Shown: positions 47,080 to 56,255 of the stretch, in pieces
Layout: every line of letters begins with the position of its first letter
Numbering within the stretch: the first letter of the stretch is position 1
Assembly (NCBI GenBank): GCA_028382005.1
Contig: JAOESH010000004.1
Location: forward strand, 1 to 64,000
Source: Pseudomonadota bacterium
GTDB taxonomy: Bacteria > Pseudomonadota > Alphaproteobacteria > Puniceispirillales > Marisalimonadaceae
Direction: 5' to 3'
Length of the DNA: 64,000 nt
Made by a program: the position numbers and the translations under genes
The notes under the pieces: generated by a model
What the model saw: the letters and a program-made list of their open reading frames with translations, nothing else
What the model was told of the DNA's origin: nothing
Database searches by the model: none

Positions 47080-48198
47080 TTATCCAGGAATTTTTCCGTT
47101 TACGCCCTTCAGATAATAGTTCATGCCCCAAAGAGCACCATCATCGAGAGTTTTTCCTGCAGGTATAATTTCTTTACCTGTATTATCAACTAAAGGACCA
47201 GCAAAAATATTGACCTTTCCAGTTTTTACATCATTAACTGCTTTTTGAGCTTTTTTCGCAACATCGCCAGGCATATTTTGAAACTTAGATATAGTTAACA
47301 TGTCTGCATCCAAGCCACCCCATACGTTTCCTGCCCAATGATCAGGTCCATCACCAGTGCTCCATTTTTTATTTCTTAATTGTTCTATTTTTTTAATATA
47401 ATATGGTCCCCAATTATTAACAGATGCAAATAATTGAGCTTTTGGAGCAAACGCTGACATATCAGTTGACTGTCCAAAACCTAGGGCACCTTTTTTTTCA
47501 GCTATTTGAAGCATTGCAGGTGAGTCAGTATGTTGTGCTAAAATATCTGCACCTTCTGCAATATGAACTTTTGCTGCATCGGCTTCCTTAACGGGATCAT
47601 ACCAAGTATTAGCCCAAATAACCGAAATTGTTGCATCTTTATTGACTGATCTTAATCCTTGAGCAAATGCGTTAATACCCATTATTACCTCTGCAATAGG
47701 ATATGCACCAATATAACCTATCTTATTAGTTTTAGTCATTAGACCAGCTACTACGCCTTGAATATACCTACCTTCATAAAATCTTATGTTACCTGTAGCT
47801 AAATTTTTAGACCTTTTGTAACCTGTAATATGTTCGAACTTTATATTTGGAAATTCTTTAGCAACTTTTAATGTTGGCTCCATGTATCCAAAAGATGTAG
47901 TGAAAATAATTTCATTTCCTTGTTTGGCAAGCTCTCTAATTACTCTTGTTGCATCGGGGCCTTCAGGAACATTTTCTACTACTGATATCTTAACATCTTT
48001 ACCAAAACGTTTTTCAACCATTTGTTTTCCTAGCTCATGAGCATATGTCCAACCATGGTCTCCTGGAGTTGTTAAATAAACAAATCCTACTTTTGTAGTG
48101 CCACCATGACCAGACGCAAAGGAACTACTTACTAATAACATAAAAACTGATGCACTTAATGCAAACAGTGAAAAAATACGCATACAAAATTTTATCAT
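47080..48198 (-). CDS. BMP family ABC transporter substrate-binding protein
   Basis: A 372-residue periplasmic binding protein. A signal peptide (residues 1-28, ending SSFASG) lacks a lipobox cysteine, so it should be soluble. The mature part has VGFVYLTTPGDHGWTYAHELG, FTTSFGYMEPTLKVA and GYIGAYPIAEVIMGINAFAQG (quoted in family-typical pieces), matching the BMP/PnrA-like family. Many members bind nucleosides or purines; the ligand here is not known. AGGAG lies six bases before the ATG. It is the last gene of the ABC set, 108 nt after the second permease. Confidence 0.88.
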   Translation of the reverse strand: MIKFCMRIFSLFALSASVFMLLVSSSFASGHGGTTKVGFVYLTTPGDHGWTYAHELGKQMVEKRFGKDVKISVVENVPEGPDATRVIRELAKQGNEIIFTTSFGYMEPTLKVAKEFPNIKFEHITGYKRSKNLATGNIRFYEGRYIQGVVAGLMTKTNKIGYIGAYPIAEVIMGINAFAQGLRSVNKDATISVIWANTWYDPVKEADAAKVHIAEGADILAQHTDSPAMLQIAEKKGALGFGQSTDMSAFAPKAQLFASVNNWGPYYIKKIEQLRNKKWSTGDGPDHWAGNVWGGLDADMLTISKFQNMPGDVAKKAQKAVNDVKTGKVNIFAGPLVDNTGKEIIPAGKTLDDGALWGMNYYLKGVNGKIPG

Positions 48199-48306
48199 TT
48201 CAAACTCCTAAATTAATAATAAAAGTTTAGAGTGAATCTAAAAAATCACAACAGAAAAAAGATCAATTTTTAAATTAAATAATTAAAATATATATTTTTA
48301 GTGATT

Positions 48307-49218
48307 TTATTGTGAATCTACAAATGGTTTACCAAGTGAAGCCGGAACAATACTTTTGTTTTTTGACATTCTTCCAGAAATCATAGTTAAAGCAATGATC
48401 GTTGCTAGGTAAGGCATCATTGAAAGTATTTGCGATGGTATTGGCCATCCCCTAGCTTGACCGACTAATTGAGCTATCGTTATTCCACCGAATATCAAAG
48501 CACCAACAATTATTCTCCATGGTATCCAAGAAGCAAATACTACTAATGCTAGTGCTATCCATCCACGTCCTGCTGTCATGCCTTCTGACCAGTGAGGTGT
48601 TAATACTAGAGGAATGTAAGCTCCTCCAATACCTGCACACATTCCTCCAAAACAAGTTGCAAACCATCTTATTTTTTTAACTGAGTAACCAATTGAATGA
48701 GCACTGTGATGATCATCACCAACTGCTCGTAAAACTATACCAGGTTTTGTATATTTTAGAAAATAAGTAGCAAATATAATTATAGCTATTGATAAGTAGG
48801 CAATTAGGTCTTGTTTAAAAAGAATATTACCAATCATAGGAATATCTGATAATAAGAAAATTTCTATTTTAGGTAATGAAGGTATCGTTTTTCCCACTAA
48901 TGGAGCTCCTGCTAAGCCAGTTAATCCAGTTGCAAAAATAGTTAAACCAAGCCCTGTTGCTACTTGATTTGTCATAAAATTAATTGTAAAAATTGAAAAT
49001 ATTGAAGCCATAAATATACCTGAAAGTCCCCCAGCCAATATCCCAAAGTAAGGGTTTCCTAGCCATAATACGGCACCTAAAGCACCTACTGCTCCACTTA
49101 ACATCATTCCTTCTACACCAAGATTTAACACGCCGCTTTTTTCAGAAATTAATTCTCCAATTGCAGCTAGTAACAAAGGTATTGAAGTTGCAATTATAGT
49201 TAAAATCAAAGCATCCAT
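48307..49218 (-). CDS. BMP-type ABC transporter permease, second subunit
   Basis: A 303-residue inner-membrane permease with about eight to nine hydrophobic helices. It has [20 protein letters not shown] near the start, the hallmark of the ribose/nucleoside BPD-type permeases, and [17 protein letters not shown] in the coupling-helix region facing the ATPase. It follows the first permease by 1-2 nt. It forms the channel with the 358-residue partner. Confidence 0.9.
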   Translation of the reverse strand: MDALILTIIATSIPLLLAAIGELISEKSGVLNLGVEGMMLSGAVGALGAVLWLGNPYFGILAGGLSGIFMASIFSIFTINFMTNQVATGLGLTIFATGLTGLAGAPLVGKTIPSLPKIEIFLLSDIPMIGNILFKQDLIAYLSIAIIIFATYFLKYTKPGIVLRAVGDDHHSAHSIGYSVKKIRWFATCFGGMCAGIGGAYIPLVLTPHWSEGMTAGRGWIALALVVFASWIPWRIIVGALIFGGITIAQLVGQARGWPIPSQILSMMPYLATIIALTMISGRMSKNKSIVPASLGKPFVDSQ

Positions 49219-49219
49219 G

Positions 49220-50296
49220 TTATTTAACCTTGTTCCACTTTATTTGATATTTTTGAAGTGTTTCTCCAGTTAATAAGAAAAACAATAATATTCCTTCAAA
49301 TAAACCAGTTACAACTTTTGGAATTCCCATAGCCATTTGAGCATTATCCGCACCTAGTTTGACAGTTGCTATAGTTATACCAGCAAAGAAAATTCCAACT
49401 GGGTTTAATCTTCCTAGAAAAGCAACTATAATTGCTGTAAACCCATAACCAAATGAGACTTCAGGTTGTAACTGACCCATATTTGCGGACACCTCTACTA
49501 CCCCAGCTACCCCAGCCAATCCACCGGATAACAACAACACTGTTGTTGTAATGGAATTTTCTTTAAAACCTGCAAATTTTGATGCTTTTGGAGCGGATCC
49601 TAAAACCGTTATTTTAAATCCTCCCAATGTTTTATTAATAAAAATCCAAGATAAAGGGATTAATAAAAGTATTATAAGAATTCCATAATGAAGTTGTCCA
49701 AGAAAGCCTATGCCTGGAAATGGTATTTTATTAATTAATGCCCCTTCAGGATAAGGCTTAGTCAATGGAAATCCAAAACTCATTGGGTCTCGTAATGGAC
49801 CTCTTACAATAAAGTCGATAAATAGCATTGCCACGTACACTAACATTAAGCTTACTAAAATTTCGTTAACATTTAATTTTGTCTTTAAAATAGCAGGAAT
49901 AAATGCCCAAAGAGCGCCTCCAATAAAGCCAATTACTAACATAATTAATAATAAGAATTTGGTTTCTACGTCTGGGAACAATAAAGCAAATGAGCCTGCT
50001 AATAATGCACCCATTATAAATTGTCCTTCAGCTCCAATATTCCATATATTTGCCCTAAAGCACAGCATCAACCCACAGCCAATAATAATTAATGGACATG
50101 CTTTTACAAAGATATCGCTTATCCTGTCAATTCTTGAAAATGGTGACATAAAAACTTGATATAATGTTTCTAAAGGGTCATATCCGAGAAATGTAAAGAT
50201 TAATAAACCAAAAAATATAGTAAAAAAAATTGAGACCAAAGGACCAACAATTACCCAATTTTTTGAAACTTTATCTCTTGGGACAAATGTAAACAT
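49220..50296 (-). CDS. BMP-type ABC transporter permease, first subunit
   Basis: A 358-residue inner-membrane permease with about ten hydrophobic segments. FRANIWNIGAEGQFIMGALL, INKTLGGFKITVLGSAPKAS and VAFLGRLNPVGIFFAG (in parts) match the NupP-like subunit of nucleoside ABC importers. Its ATG overlaps the ATPase stop by one base (TAATG), so the two are translationally coupled. Confidence 0.9.
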   Translation of the reverse strand: MFTFVPRDKVSKNWVIVGPLVSIFFTIFFGLLIFTFLGYDPLETLYQVFMSPFSRIDRISDIFVKACPLIIIGCGLMLCFRANIWNIGAEGQFIMGALLAGSFALLFPDVETKFLLLIMLVIGFIGGALWAFIPAILKTKLNVNEILVSLMLVYVAMLFIDFIVRGPLRDPMSFGFPLTKPYPEGALINKIPFPGIGFLGQLHYGILIILLLIPLSWIFINKTLGGFKITVLGSAPKASKFAGFKENSITTTVLLLSGGLAGVAGVVEVSANMGQLQPEVSFGYGFTAIIVAFLGRLNPVGIFFAGITIATVKLGADNAQMAMGIPKVVTGLFEGILLFFLLTGETLQKYQIKWNKVK

Positions 50297-51855
50297 TACA
50301 GAATTTCCGACTTTTTAAGATTATTTACATTAGCTCCCATTAACAACCCTACATCACTAGCAGACATTTCATTTACTGATAAAATATCACTTAAAACTCC
50401 ATTATTTATTACACAAACTTTATCAGATAGTTCAAAAATTTCTTCTAAGTCTTGACTGATCAAAATAATTGCTTTTCCTTTCTGAGATAAATTTAATAGC
50501 TTTTGTCTTATAGATGTTGCTGCTCCAATATCTACTCCCCATGTTGGTTGTGAGAAAATTGCCACTTTAGGGTCATTAGCCATTGATCTTCCTAAGATAA
50601 ATTTTTGAAGATTACCACCGGATAATTGATTGGCAAGAGGGTTTGGTTCTGGGCATCTTACATCATTATCTTTTATTATTTTATTACTTTCTTCTAAACT
50701 ATTTTGTGGATTAATGAGGAAATTAGAAAAAAAGTTCTTCGTATTTTGATATTTATAATAATAAGTCAAAAATGTATTATGGTTCATTGCTAAGTTAGGA
50801 ACTGTTGCATGAAGGGTGCGTTCTTCAGGTATTGGCTCAATACCTAATTTTCTTCTTGAAGTAATATTTGTTGCTCCTATTGGAATGTTATCTAGTAAAA
50901 TTTCATCGTTATTTTCACAAATTGCTTCACCACTTAACATTTCCATTAATTCAATTTGACCATTACCAGCAATCCCCGCAACCCCTAATATTTCACCATA
51001 ATTAATTTTTAAATTTATATTTTTTAGAGTAATTCCAAAATTATTATCTTTAATTTTATTCAAATTTATGACTTCTAAAGCCACATTTTTACTGTTGTCA
51101 ATTACACTGCTTTTTTTTAATTTAATTATTTTTTTGCCTACCATTGTTTCAGCAAGTTCTTTTGTTGAGGTTGTTTTAGCGTTGAGTGTCGAAACACATT
51201 TCCCAGATTTCAATATTGTAACTTGATCGGCTAATTCAATAATTTCTTCTAATTTATGACTAATGTACAGAATAGAACAACCAGAACTTGAAAGACGCTT
51301 CAATATTTTAAACAAGTTTTCTATTTCTTGAGGTGTAAGAACAGAAGTTGGTTCATCCATTATCAATAATTTAGGGTTTTGCATAAGACAACGTATTATT
51401 TCTACTCTTTGTTGTTCTCCAACTGAAAGTTCACTAACAAGTCTCATTGGATCAATGAACAATTCCCATTCTTTAGATAAGCTACTTATCTCTGAAATTA
51501 AATTTTTAAAAATAATTTTCTTGTCTAAGGCTATGAAAATATTTTCTGCTACAGTTAGAGCTGGAAACAAAGAGAAATGTTGAAAAACCATACCAATGCC
51601 ATTATCTCGCGCTGATTTAGGTGAAGAAATATTTACGATATGATTATTAACTTCAATCGTACCAAAATCAGGCTTTAATACTCCGTAAAATATTTTTACA
51701 AGAGTAGATTTTCCTGCGCCATTCTCTCCTAAGAGTGCATGTATTTCGCCCTTTTTTATAGATATATCAATGTCAATGTTAGCCTTAAAATCACCAAATG
51801 ATTTGCTAATTTTTGTGGCTTTAAAAAGAATATCTAGTTCTTTTCTATTTGCCAT
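50296..51855 (-). CDS. BMP-type ABC transporter ATP-binding protein (two ABC domains)
   Basis: A 519-residue fused double ATPase. The first domain has Walker A GENGAGKST, signature LSVGEQQRVEIIRCL and Walker B LLIMDEPTS. The second has signature LSGGNLQKFILGRSM but a degenerate Walker A (GIAGNGQ, without GKS/T), as in RbsA-type and other simple-sugar or nucleoside importers where only one site hydrolyses fully. It leads the ATPase-permease-permease-binding-protein set, and AAGG lies ahead of the ATG. Confidence 0.92.
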   Translation of the reverse strand: MANRKELDILFKATKISKSFGDFKANIDIDISIKKGEIHALLGENGAGKSTLVKIFYGVLKPDFGTIEVNNHIVNISSPKSARDNGIGMVFQHFSLFPALTVAENIFIALDKKIIFKNLISEISSLSKEWELFIDPMRLVSELSVGEQQRVEIIRCLMQNPKLLIMDEPTSVLTPQEIENLFKILKRLSSSGCSILYISHKLEEIIELADQVTILKSGKCVSTLNAKTTSTKELAETMVGKKIIKLKKSSVIDNSKNVALEVINLNKIKDNNFGITLKNINLKINYGEILGVAGIAGNGQIELMEMLSGEAICENNDEILLDNIPIGATNITSRRKLGIEPIPEERTLHATVPNLAMNHNTFLTYYYKYQNTKNFFSNFLINPQNSLEESNKIIKDNDVRCPEPNPLANQLSGGNLQKFILGRSMANDPKVAIFSQPTWGVDIGAATSIRQKLLNLSQKGKAIILISQDLEEIFELSDKVCVINNGVLSDILSVNEMSASDVGLLMGANVNNLKKSEIL

Positions 51856-51921
51856 TTAAATACCTTTTAAAAAATAAACTATATCTCAAAAATCTAATTT
51901 ACACATAACATTAGCATATAA

Positions 51922-52110
51922 CTAATCAATTTTTTGTTTTGAAGTTTTAAGAATAAAGCCAACTAAAACCGCTATTGATATAAACACTATAAAAATAAAA
52001 AGATTAAAGTTAGTAACATGCATTTTATTTATACCACATGCAAAAATAATAGAAGCAATAACAACTATCATTAGCCAATGACTCGGGAGACCTAAAAAAA
52101 CTTTATTCAT
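51922..52110 (-). CDS. small two-helix membrane protein coupled to the TRAP permease
   Basis: A 62-residue protein with two predicted transmembrane helices (HWLMIVVIASIIFACGI and LFIFIVFISIAVLVGFIL) and a lysine-rich C-terminus. Its ATG overlaps the end of the TRAP permease by 4 nt, so it is translated with it. Similar tiny membrane proteins sometimes accompany TAXI-TRAP permeases, but I know of no assigned role. Not a DctQ subunit: that domain is fused in the large permease. Confidence 0.68.
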   Translation of the reverse strand: MNKVFLGLPSHWLMIVVIASIIFACGINKMHVTNFNLFIFIVFISIAVLVGFILKTSKQKID

Positions 52111-54119
52111 GTTTGAGCCTTTAAGTTAAAATTTAATTTGCCTTGTAAAAAATAGATAAGAATTAATAGTAATAGCCCGATTGCATTACAATAAAAACCC
52201 TGTATTCCATAAAAAACTTGAAGAGGAGGTATTAAAAGACTTACAGATCCTAACAATGCTATTGATCTTTTGTACACATTTAATTTACCATTAAACCAAC
52301 CTTCAAGTCCAAGTGTCATACACCAATAAGCTAATAAAACAGATATAAGGCTATAAAAACTCCAAATCCGAGGACCTTCCATTAATAAAGATGGATTATA
52401 AATAAATGCAAAAGGTACTATATATTTTGCAATTCCTACTTTACTTGATTCAAAAGCGGTTGCCATAGGAGGAGATTTTGCTATCGCGGCTGCTGCAAAA
52501 GACGCCAGCGCTACTGGGGGAGTTATTGTAGAAACAACTCCAAAATAAAAAGCAAACATATGTGCTGCTATAGGTATAATACCTGCTTCAATGAGGGAAG
52601 GAACTATTAGCGCTGCAACTGTTATATATACTGCAGTAGTAGTCATTCCCATACCTAGGATAATAGCCGAAATAGCTGTTAAGCATAATAAAGGAAATAG
52701 CATGCCACCAGATAGCTCTATAACTGATTGAGTAAACTTTAGACCAAGCCCTGAAACAAATACAGATCCAATAATAATACCTGCACAAGCACAAGCGATG
52801 GTAACAGGCACTGTTGATTTTATACCACTTTCAAATGCACCAAGCAGATCTATAACTGACATACGTGTATTTTTTTTATAAAAACTTAATAGAATGACTG
52901 ATACAATGCTCCAAAAACCAGCGGTCATAGCAGTTTTACCATAAATTAGTAGGCCGATAAGAACCGCTAGTGAAAGCAACATATGCCAGCCATCTTTAAG
53001 AACTTCCCACACATTCGGCAGCATAGATTTATCAATTTTTTCAATTCCATGTTTTTCTGCTTCAATATGAACCATGAAATATATAGTCACAAAGTACAAG
53101 AAGGCTGGAATAATAGCAGCTAAGATTACATAAGTATAAGGAGCTTCAAGAAACTCAGCCATAATAAATGCAGCAGCGCCCATTATTGGGGGAGTAATTT
53201 GTCCACCTGATGATGCACAGGCTTCAACGGCAGCGGCAAATTTAGCTCTATATCCATAATTTTTCATTAACGGAATAGTAAAAGATCCAGTTGTTACTAC
53301 GTTAGCTACGGCAGAACCGTATACCGTGCCAGTCATGCCAGACGCAACAACAGCTGCTTTTGCTGGTCCCCCCGTTCTATGACCTGTTAATGAAACTGCT
53401 AAATCAACAAAAAATCTCCCAACACCTGATCTAATAAGGACACCGCCGAAGATAATAAATAGTACAATGTATGTTGATGCTACGTATAAAGGTATTCCGT
53501 AAATACCATCTGAAGTCATAAATAGTGTATCGATGTATTTAGATAATCTTGTTGGTGGTCCGTAGAAAAAACCAAAAAATTTATGAGCGTATAGAGCATG
53601 CATCATAAAAAAACCTGCAACGAATACCATAGCCCACCCAACTGCTCTTCTAGTTGCATCTAAGACTAAAAACATTAATATAGAGCCAGTAATAATATCG
53701 CCTATGTATTTATCTCCATATCTCATGGTAAAAGATTCAATATCCCAAAGGGTCCAAAATTGAACAAATAATATCAACCCAATGATAATAAAGTCATAAC
53801 TGAAACCAAATAACCTAAGATAATCAGATGAATTTTTATTCAAGAAAATAGGCTCTTTTAAGCTTGTTCTATAAGCAGGGTAAATAAAAACAGCTAATAT
53901 CATCATTATGGAGAGGTGAATTGACCTAAAAGATCTTCCTTCAGGTGTACCATAAACTGCTACAAATAAATGATAAAAAGCAAGCCCAATTGATAACCAA
54001 GAACATATAATTATTAACCAATATGCTAAAGTTTTATCTTTATTCCATTCTATTAATACGTCTAAAAAGCTGAGCTCTTTAACTTCATTATAGATTAGTT
54101 TTTTTTGATTTTGAGACAT
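52107..54119 (-). CDS. TRAP transporter fused permease (DctQM, TAXI type)
   Basis: A 670-residue polytopic inner-membrane permease. Residues 1-150 contain the four-helix DctQ-like part and the rest the twelve-helix DctM part, with GGVLIRSGVGRFFVDLAVSL, ASGMTGTVYGSAVANVVTTG, CASSGGQITPPIMGAAAFIMAEF and ITPPVALASFAAAAIA (shown in family-typical pieces). It imports a small organic acid using a sodium or proton gradient and the TAXI binding protein encoded upstream. No Shine-Dalgarno site is obvious before the ATG, and a strong terminator separates it from the binding-protein gene. Confidence 0.92.
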   Translation of the reverse strand: MSQNQKKLIYNEVKELSFLDVLIEWNKDKTLAYWLIIICSWLSIGLAFYHLFVAVYGTPEGRSFRSIHLSIMMILAVFIYPAYRTSLKEPIFLNKNSSDYLRLFGFSYDFIIIGLILFVQFWTLWDIESFTMRYGDKYIGDIITGSILMFLVLDATRRAVGWAMVFVAGFFMMHALYAHKFFGFFYGPPTRLSKYIDTLFMTSDGIYGIPLYVASTYIVLFIIFGGVLIRSGVGRFFVDLAVSLTGHRTGGPAKAAVVASGMTGTVYGSAVANVVTTGSFTIPLMKNYGYRAKFAAAVEACASSGGQITPPIMGAAAFIMAEFLEAPYTYVILAAIIPAFLYFVTIYFMVHIEAEKHGIEKIDKSMLPNVWEVLKDGWHMLLSLAVLIGLLIYGKTAMTAGFWSIVSVILLSFYKKNTRMSVIDLLGAFESGIKSTVPVTIACACAGIIIGSVFVSGLGLKFTQSVIELSGGMLFPLLCLTAISAIILGMGMTTTAVYITVAALIVPSLIEAGIIPIAAHMFAFYFGVVSTITPPVALASFAAAAIAKSPPMATAFESSKVGIAKYIVPFAFIYNPSLLMEGPRIWSFYSLISVLLAYWCMTLGLEGWFNGKLNVYKRSIALLGSVSLLIPPLQVFYGIQGFYCNAIGLLLLILIYFLQGKLNFNLKAQT

Positions 54120-54141
54120 TTTATAAATTTGAAAATTATAG

Positions 54142-54171
54142 AAAAAAAAGGCACATTTCTGTGCCTTTTTT
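54142..54171 (-). terminator. strong rho-independent terminator inside the TAXI-TRAP operon
   Basis: GGCACA (54150-54155) and TGTGCC (54160-54165) pair around a four-base loop, extended by A/T pairs on both sides, and on the minus strand the stem is followed by eight T residues. It starts 7 nt after the TAXI gene stop and ends 22 nt before the permease ATG. It probably lets the binding protein be made in large excess over the permease. Confidence 0.85.
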
Positions 54172-54177
54172 ATTAAA

Positions 54178-55134
54178 TTACATTACACCTTGTTCTTTAT
54201 AATACTTTGCAGCACCAGGATGAATAGGAACAGCGGCCCCATTAACAGCATCTTTCATCAATACTTTTTTCCATACACCTTTAACTTTTACAAATTCGGC
54301 ATGGTTATCCCAAAAAACCTTAGTCATTTTATAAACTAAATCATCAGATAGATCTTTATGAACTATCATTGATGTAACAATGCCTAAAGTAGGAATGTCT
54401 TTATCAAGGGATTTATAAGCACTAGCTGGGATTTTACCATAGATATATCCAGGATTGTTTTTAACAATTCTATCAATTCTATCTTTAGGTAATCCAATAA
54501 ATCTTATACCAGGGCTATTCTCTAGTTCAATAAAGCTTGCTTGTGGTACTGAAGTTGCAGCCATAAATACATCAGCTTGTCCATCTTTCATTAAGGCAAC
54601 TGATTCCTTATAACTAACCATATGCACAACCCCACCATTTTTTTTGATTGTACTAAAATCATAACCATAATCTTTTATAATAGATTCACAAAAAGCTGTC
54701 CCAGTCCATTTTGGTTTACCCGGGCTGATATTTGCAGATTTCATATCTTCAAAAGTTTTGATTTTTGAGTCTGCTCTTACTGCAACTTGGAATGCTGCAG
54801 GATATAAAGTGGCAAAATATCTTACATTCTTATGAGCTTTCTTAAATTTCCCTTTTCCAGAATATCCATTTGCTACTGTATGCGCATATGTCCAACCAAT
54901 TTCTGCATCACCACCATCAACGGACATTACGTTAGAAATACCACCACCAGAAGTATTGGAAGTTGATACACCTTTTATATTGCTTTCAATCGTTTGCATA
55001 ACCTTTGCACCTAGTGGATACCAAGAACCACCTGATGGACCTGACACCATTCTTATGAACTGATCTGCGTTAGCAATTGATGCAGTTGCTAACAAAGAAG
55101 AAGCAACCAATATTGCACTTGAAATACGTTTCAT
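54178..55134 (-). CDS. TAXI family TRAP transporter solute-binding protein
   Basis: A 318-residue periplasmic binding protein. The signal peptide (MKRISSAILVASSLLATASIANA split as MKRISSAILVA and SLLATASIANA) is followed by FIRMVSGPSGGSWYPLGAKVM, the TAXI family opening, then TSNTSGGGISNVMSV and GWTYAHTVANGYSG. The ATG at 55134 is chosen over a frame extension to 55182 because it opens the signal peptide and follows a G-rich ribosome site. TAXI ligands include glutamate and other carboxylates. It is divergent from the catabolic genes starting at 55317. Confidence 0.92.
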   Translation of the reverse strand: MKRISSAILVASSLLATASIANADQFIRMVSGPSGGSWYPLGAKVMQTIESNIKGVSTSNTSGGGISNVMSVDGGDAEIGWTYAHTVANGYSGKGKFKKAHKNVRYFATLYPAAFQVAVRADSKIKTFEDMKSANISPGKPKWTGTAFCESIIKDYGYDFSTIKKNGGVVHMVSYKESVALMKDGQADVFMAATSVPQASFIELENSPGIRFIGLPKDRIDRIVKNNPGYIYGKIPASAYKSLDKDIPTLGIVTSMIVHKDLSDDLVYKMTKVFWDNHAEFVKVKGVWKKVLMKDAVNGAAVPIHPGAAKYYKEQGVM

Positions 55135-55246
55135 TAAAACCCCCAAATTAATTAAGTTGAATAAGTAAGTTTCCAATATCACTACTTATTATTACAAAGG
55201 TCAAGAAAATGTTATATTATTTTTTTAATAGCTTATTTTTAAAAAA

Positions 55247-55260
55247 TTTAACTAGTTAAA
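55247..55260. promoter_or_regulatory. perfect 14-bp palindrome, candidate operator
   Basis: TTTAACTAGTTAAA is a perfect palindrome in the middle of the 182-bp divergent region between the TAXI gene and the HMG-CoA-lyase-like gene. Its form and position suit a dimeric repressor or activator controlling both directions. No regulator gene is adjacent. Confidence 0.45.
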
Positions 55261-55316
55261 AAAATAATGTTAAATATTATAAAGTTTTTTATTAAATAAT
55301 TTGAAGGGTTTTATAG

Positions 55317-56255
55317 ATGGATATTAAAGAAGTTAAGATTACAGAAGTAGGCCCAAGAGATGGGTTTCAATCAGAAAAAACTGTTCTAAAAACTGAAGAT
55401 AAAATTGATATAATAAATAATCTTATTGAAGCAGGGTTCCCTAGAATTGAAGTTTCCTCTTTTGTGTCACCTAAAGCTATTCCTCAATTAGCTGATGCTG
55501 AAATAATATTAAATAAAGTAAATAGAAGTTCCAAAACAACATTAGCTGCTCTAGTTCCCAACGCTAGGGGAGCTCTAAGAGCAGTTGAAGCTAAACTTGA
55601 TGAAATTGTTGTTTTCCTTTCTGCATCTGAAAGTCATAATAAAAAAAATGTAAATAGAAGCGTCAAAGAATCATTATCAGGTTTTAAAGAGATTGCCGAT
55701 ATTGCTGGAAAAAATAATATACCCATTCAAGGGGACATTGCCACTGCTTTTGGATGTCCTTTTGAGGGTAATATTTCACCAAAAAAATTAGCTGATATTT
55801 CAAAAGAGTACAAACTAATGGGGTTTAAAGGGGTTACTTTAGGAGATACTACGGGAATGGCAACTCCTCCTGTTGTAATAGATGCAATTAGTGCTATTAG
55901 GAATAATGTTCCAGATTTTAATATTACATTACATTTTCATAATACCAGGGGGGTAGGTCTTGCAAATGTGATGTCTGGTTTAAATTTAGGAATTACTGAC
56001 TATGAGAGTTGTTTTGGTGGAATGGGTGGTTGTCCGTTTGCTCCAAATGCTACTGGCAATATTTGTTCTGAAGACCTTATATATTTATTACACGAAATGG
56101 AAATAGAGACGGGAATTGATTTAGATAAAATAATATCAATTGCTAAAAAAGTTGAAAATTTAGTTGGTCATAAACTTCCTGGTCAAGTAATGAGAGCTGG
56201 TCATAGATTATTATCGTATTCTATGGACGAAGTGCCTACAGCAGTTGGTGTTTAG
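55317..56255 (+). CDS. HMG-CoA lyase family protein
   Basis: A 312-residue TIM-barrel lyase. The catalytic and metal residues of 3-hydroxy-3-methylglutaryl-CoA lyase are kept: Arg14-Asp15 (VGPRDGFQ), Glu45, His206 and His208 (LHFHNT), and Cys239 in GGMGGCPFAPNATGN. The family splits 3-hydroxyacyl-CoA thioesters with a 3-carboxymethyl group into acetyl-CoA and a ketoacid. The substrate may be HMG-CoA or a relative such as citramalyl-CoA. GAAGGG precedes the ATG; the CoA-transferase gene starts at the very next base after its stop. Confidence 0.88.
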   Translation: MDIKEVKITEVGPRDGFQSEKTVLKTEDKIDIINNLIEAGFPRIEVSSFVSPKAIPQLADAEIILNKVNRSSKTTLAALVPNARGALRAVEAKLDEIVVFLSASESHNKKNVNRSVKESLSGFKEIADIAGKNNIPIQGDIATAFGCPFEGNISPKKLADISKEYKLMGFKGVTLGDTTGMATPPVVIDAISAIRNNVPDFNITLHFHNTRGVGLANVMSGLNLGITDYESCFGGMGGCPFAPNATGNICSEDLIYLLHEMEIETGIDLDKIISIAKKVENLVGHKLPGQVMRAGHRLLSYSMDEVPTAVGV

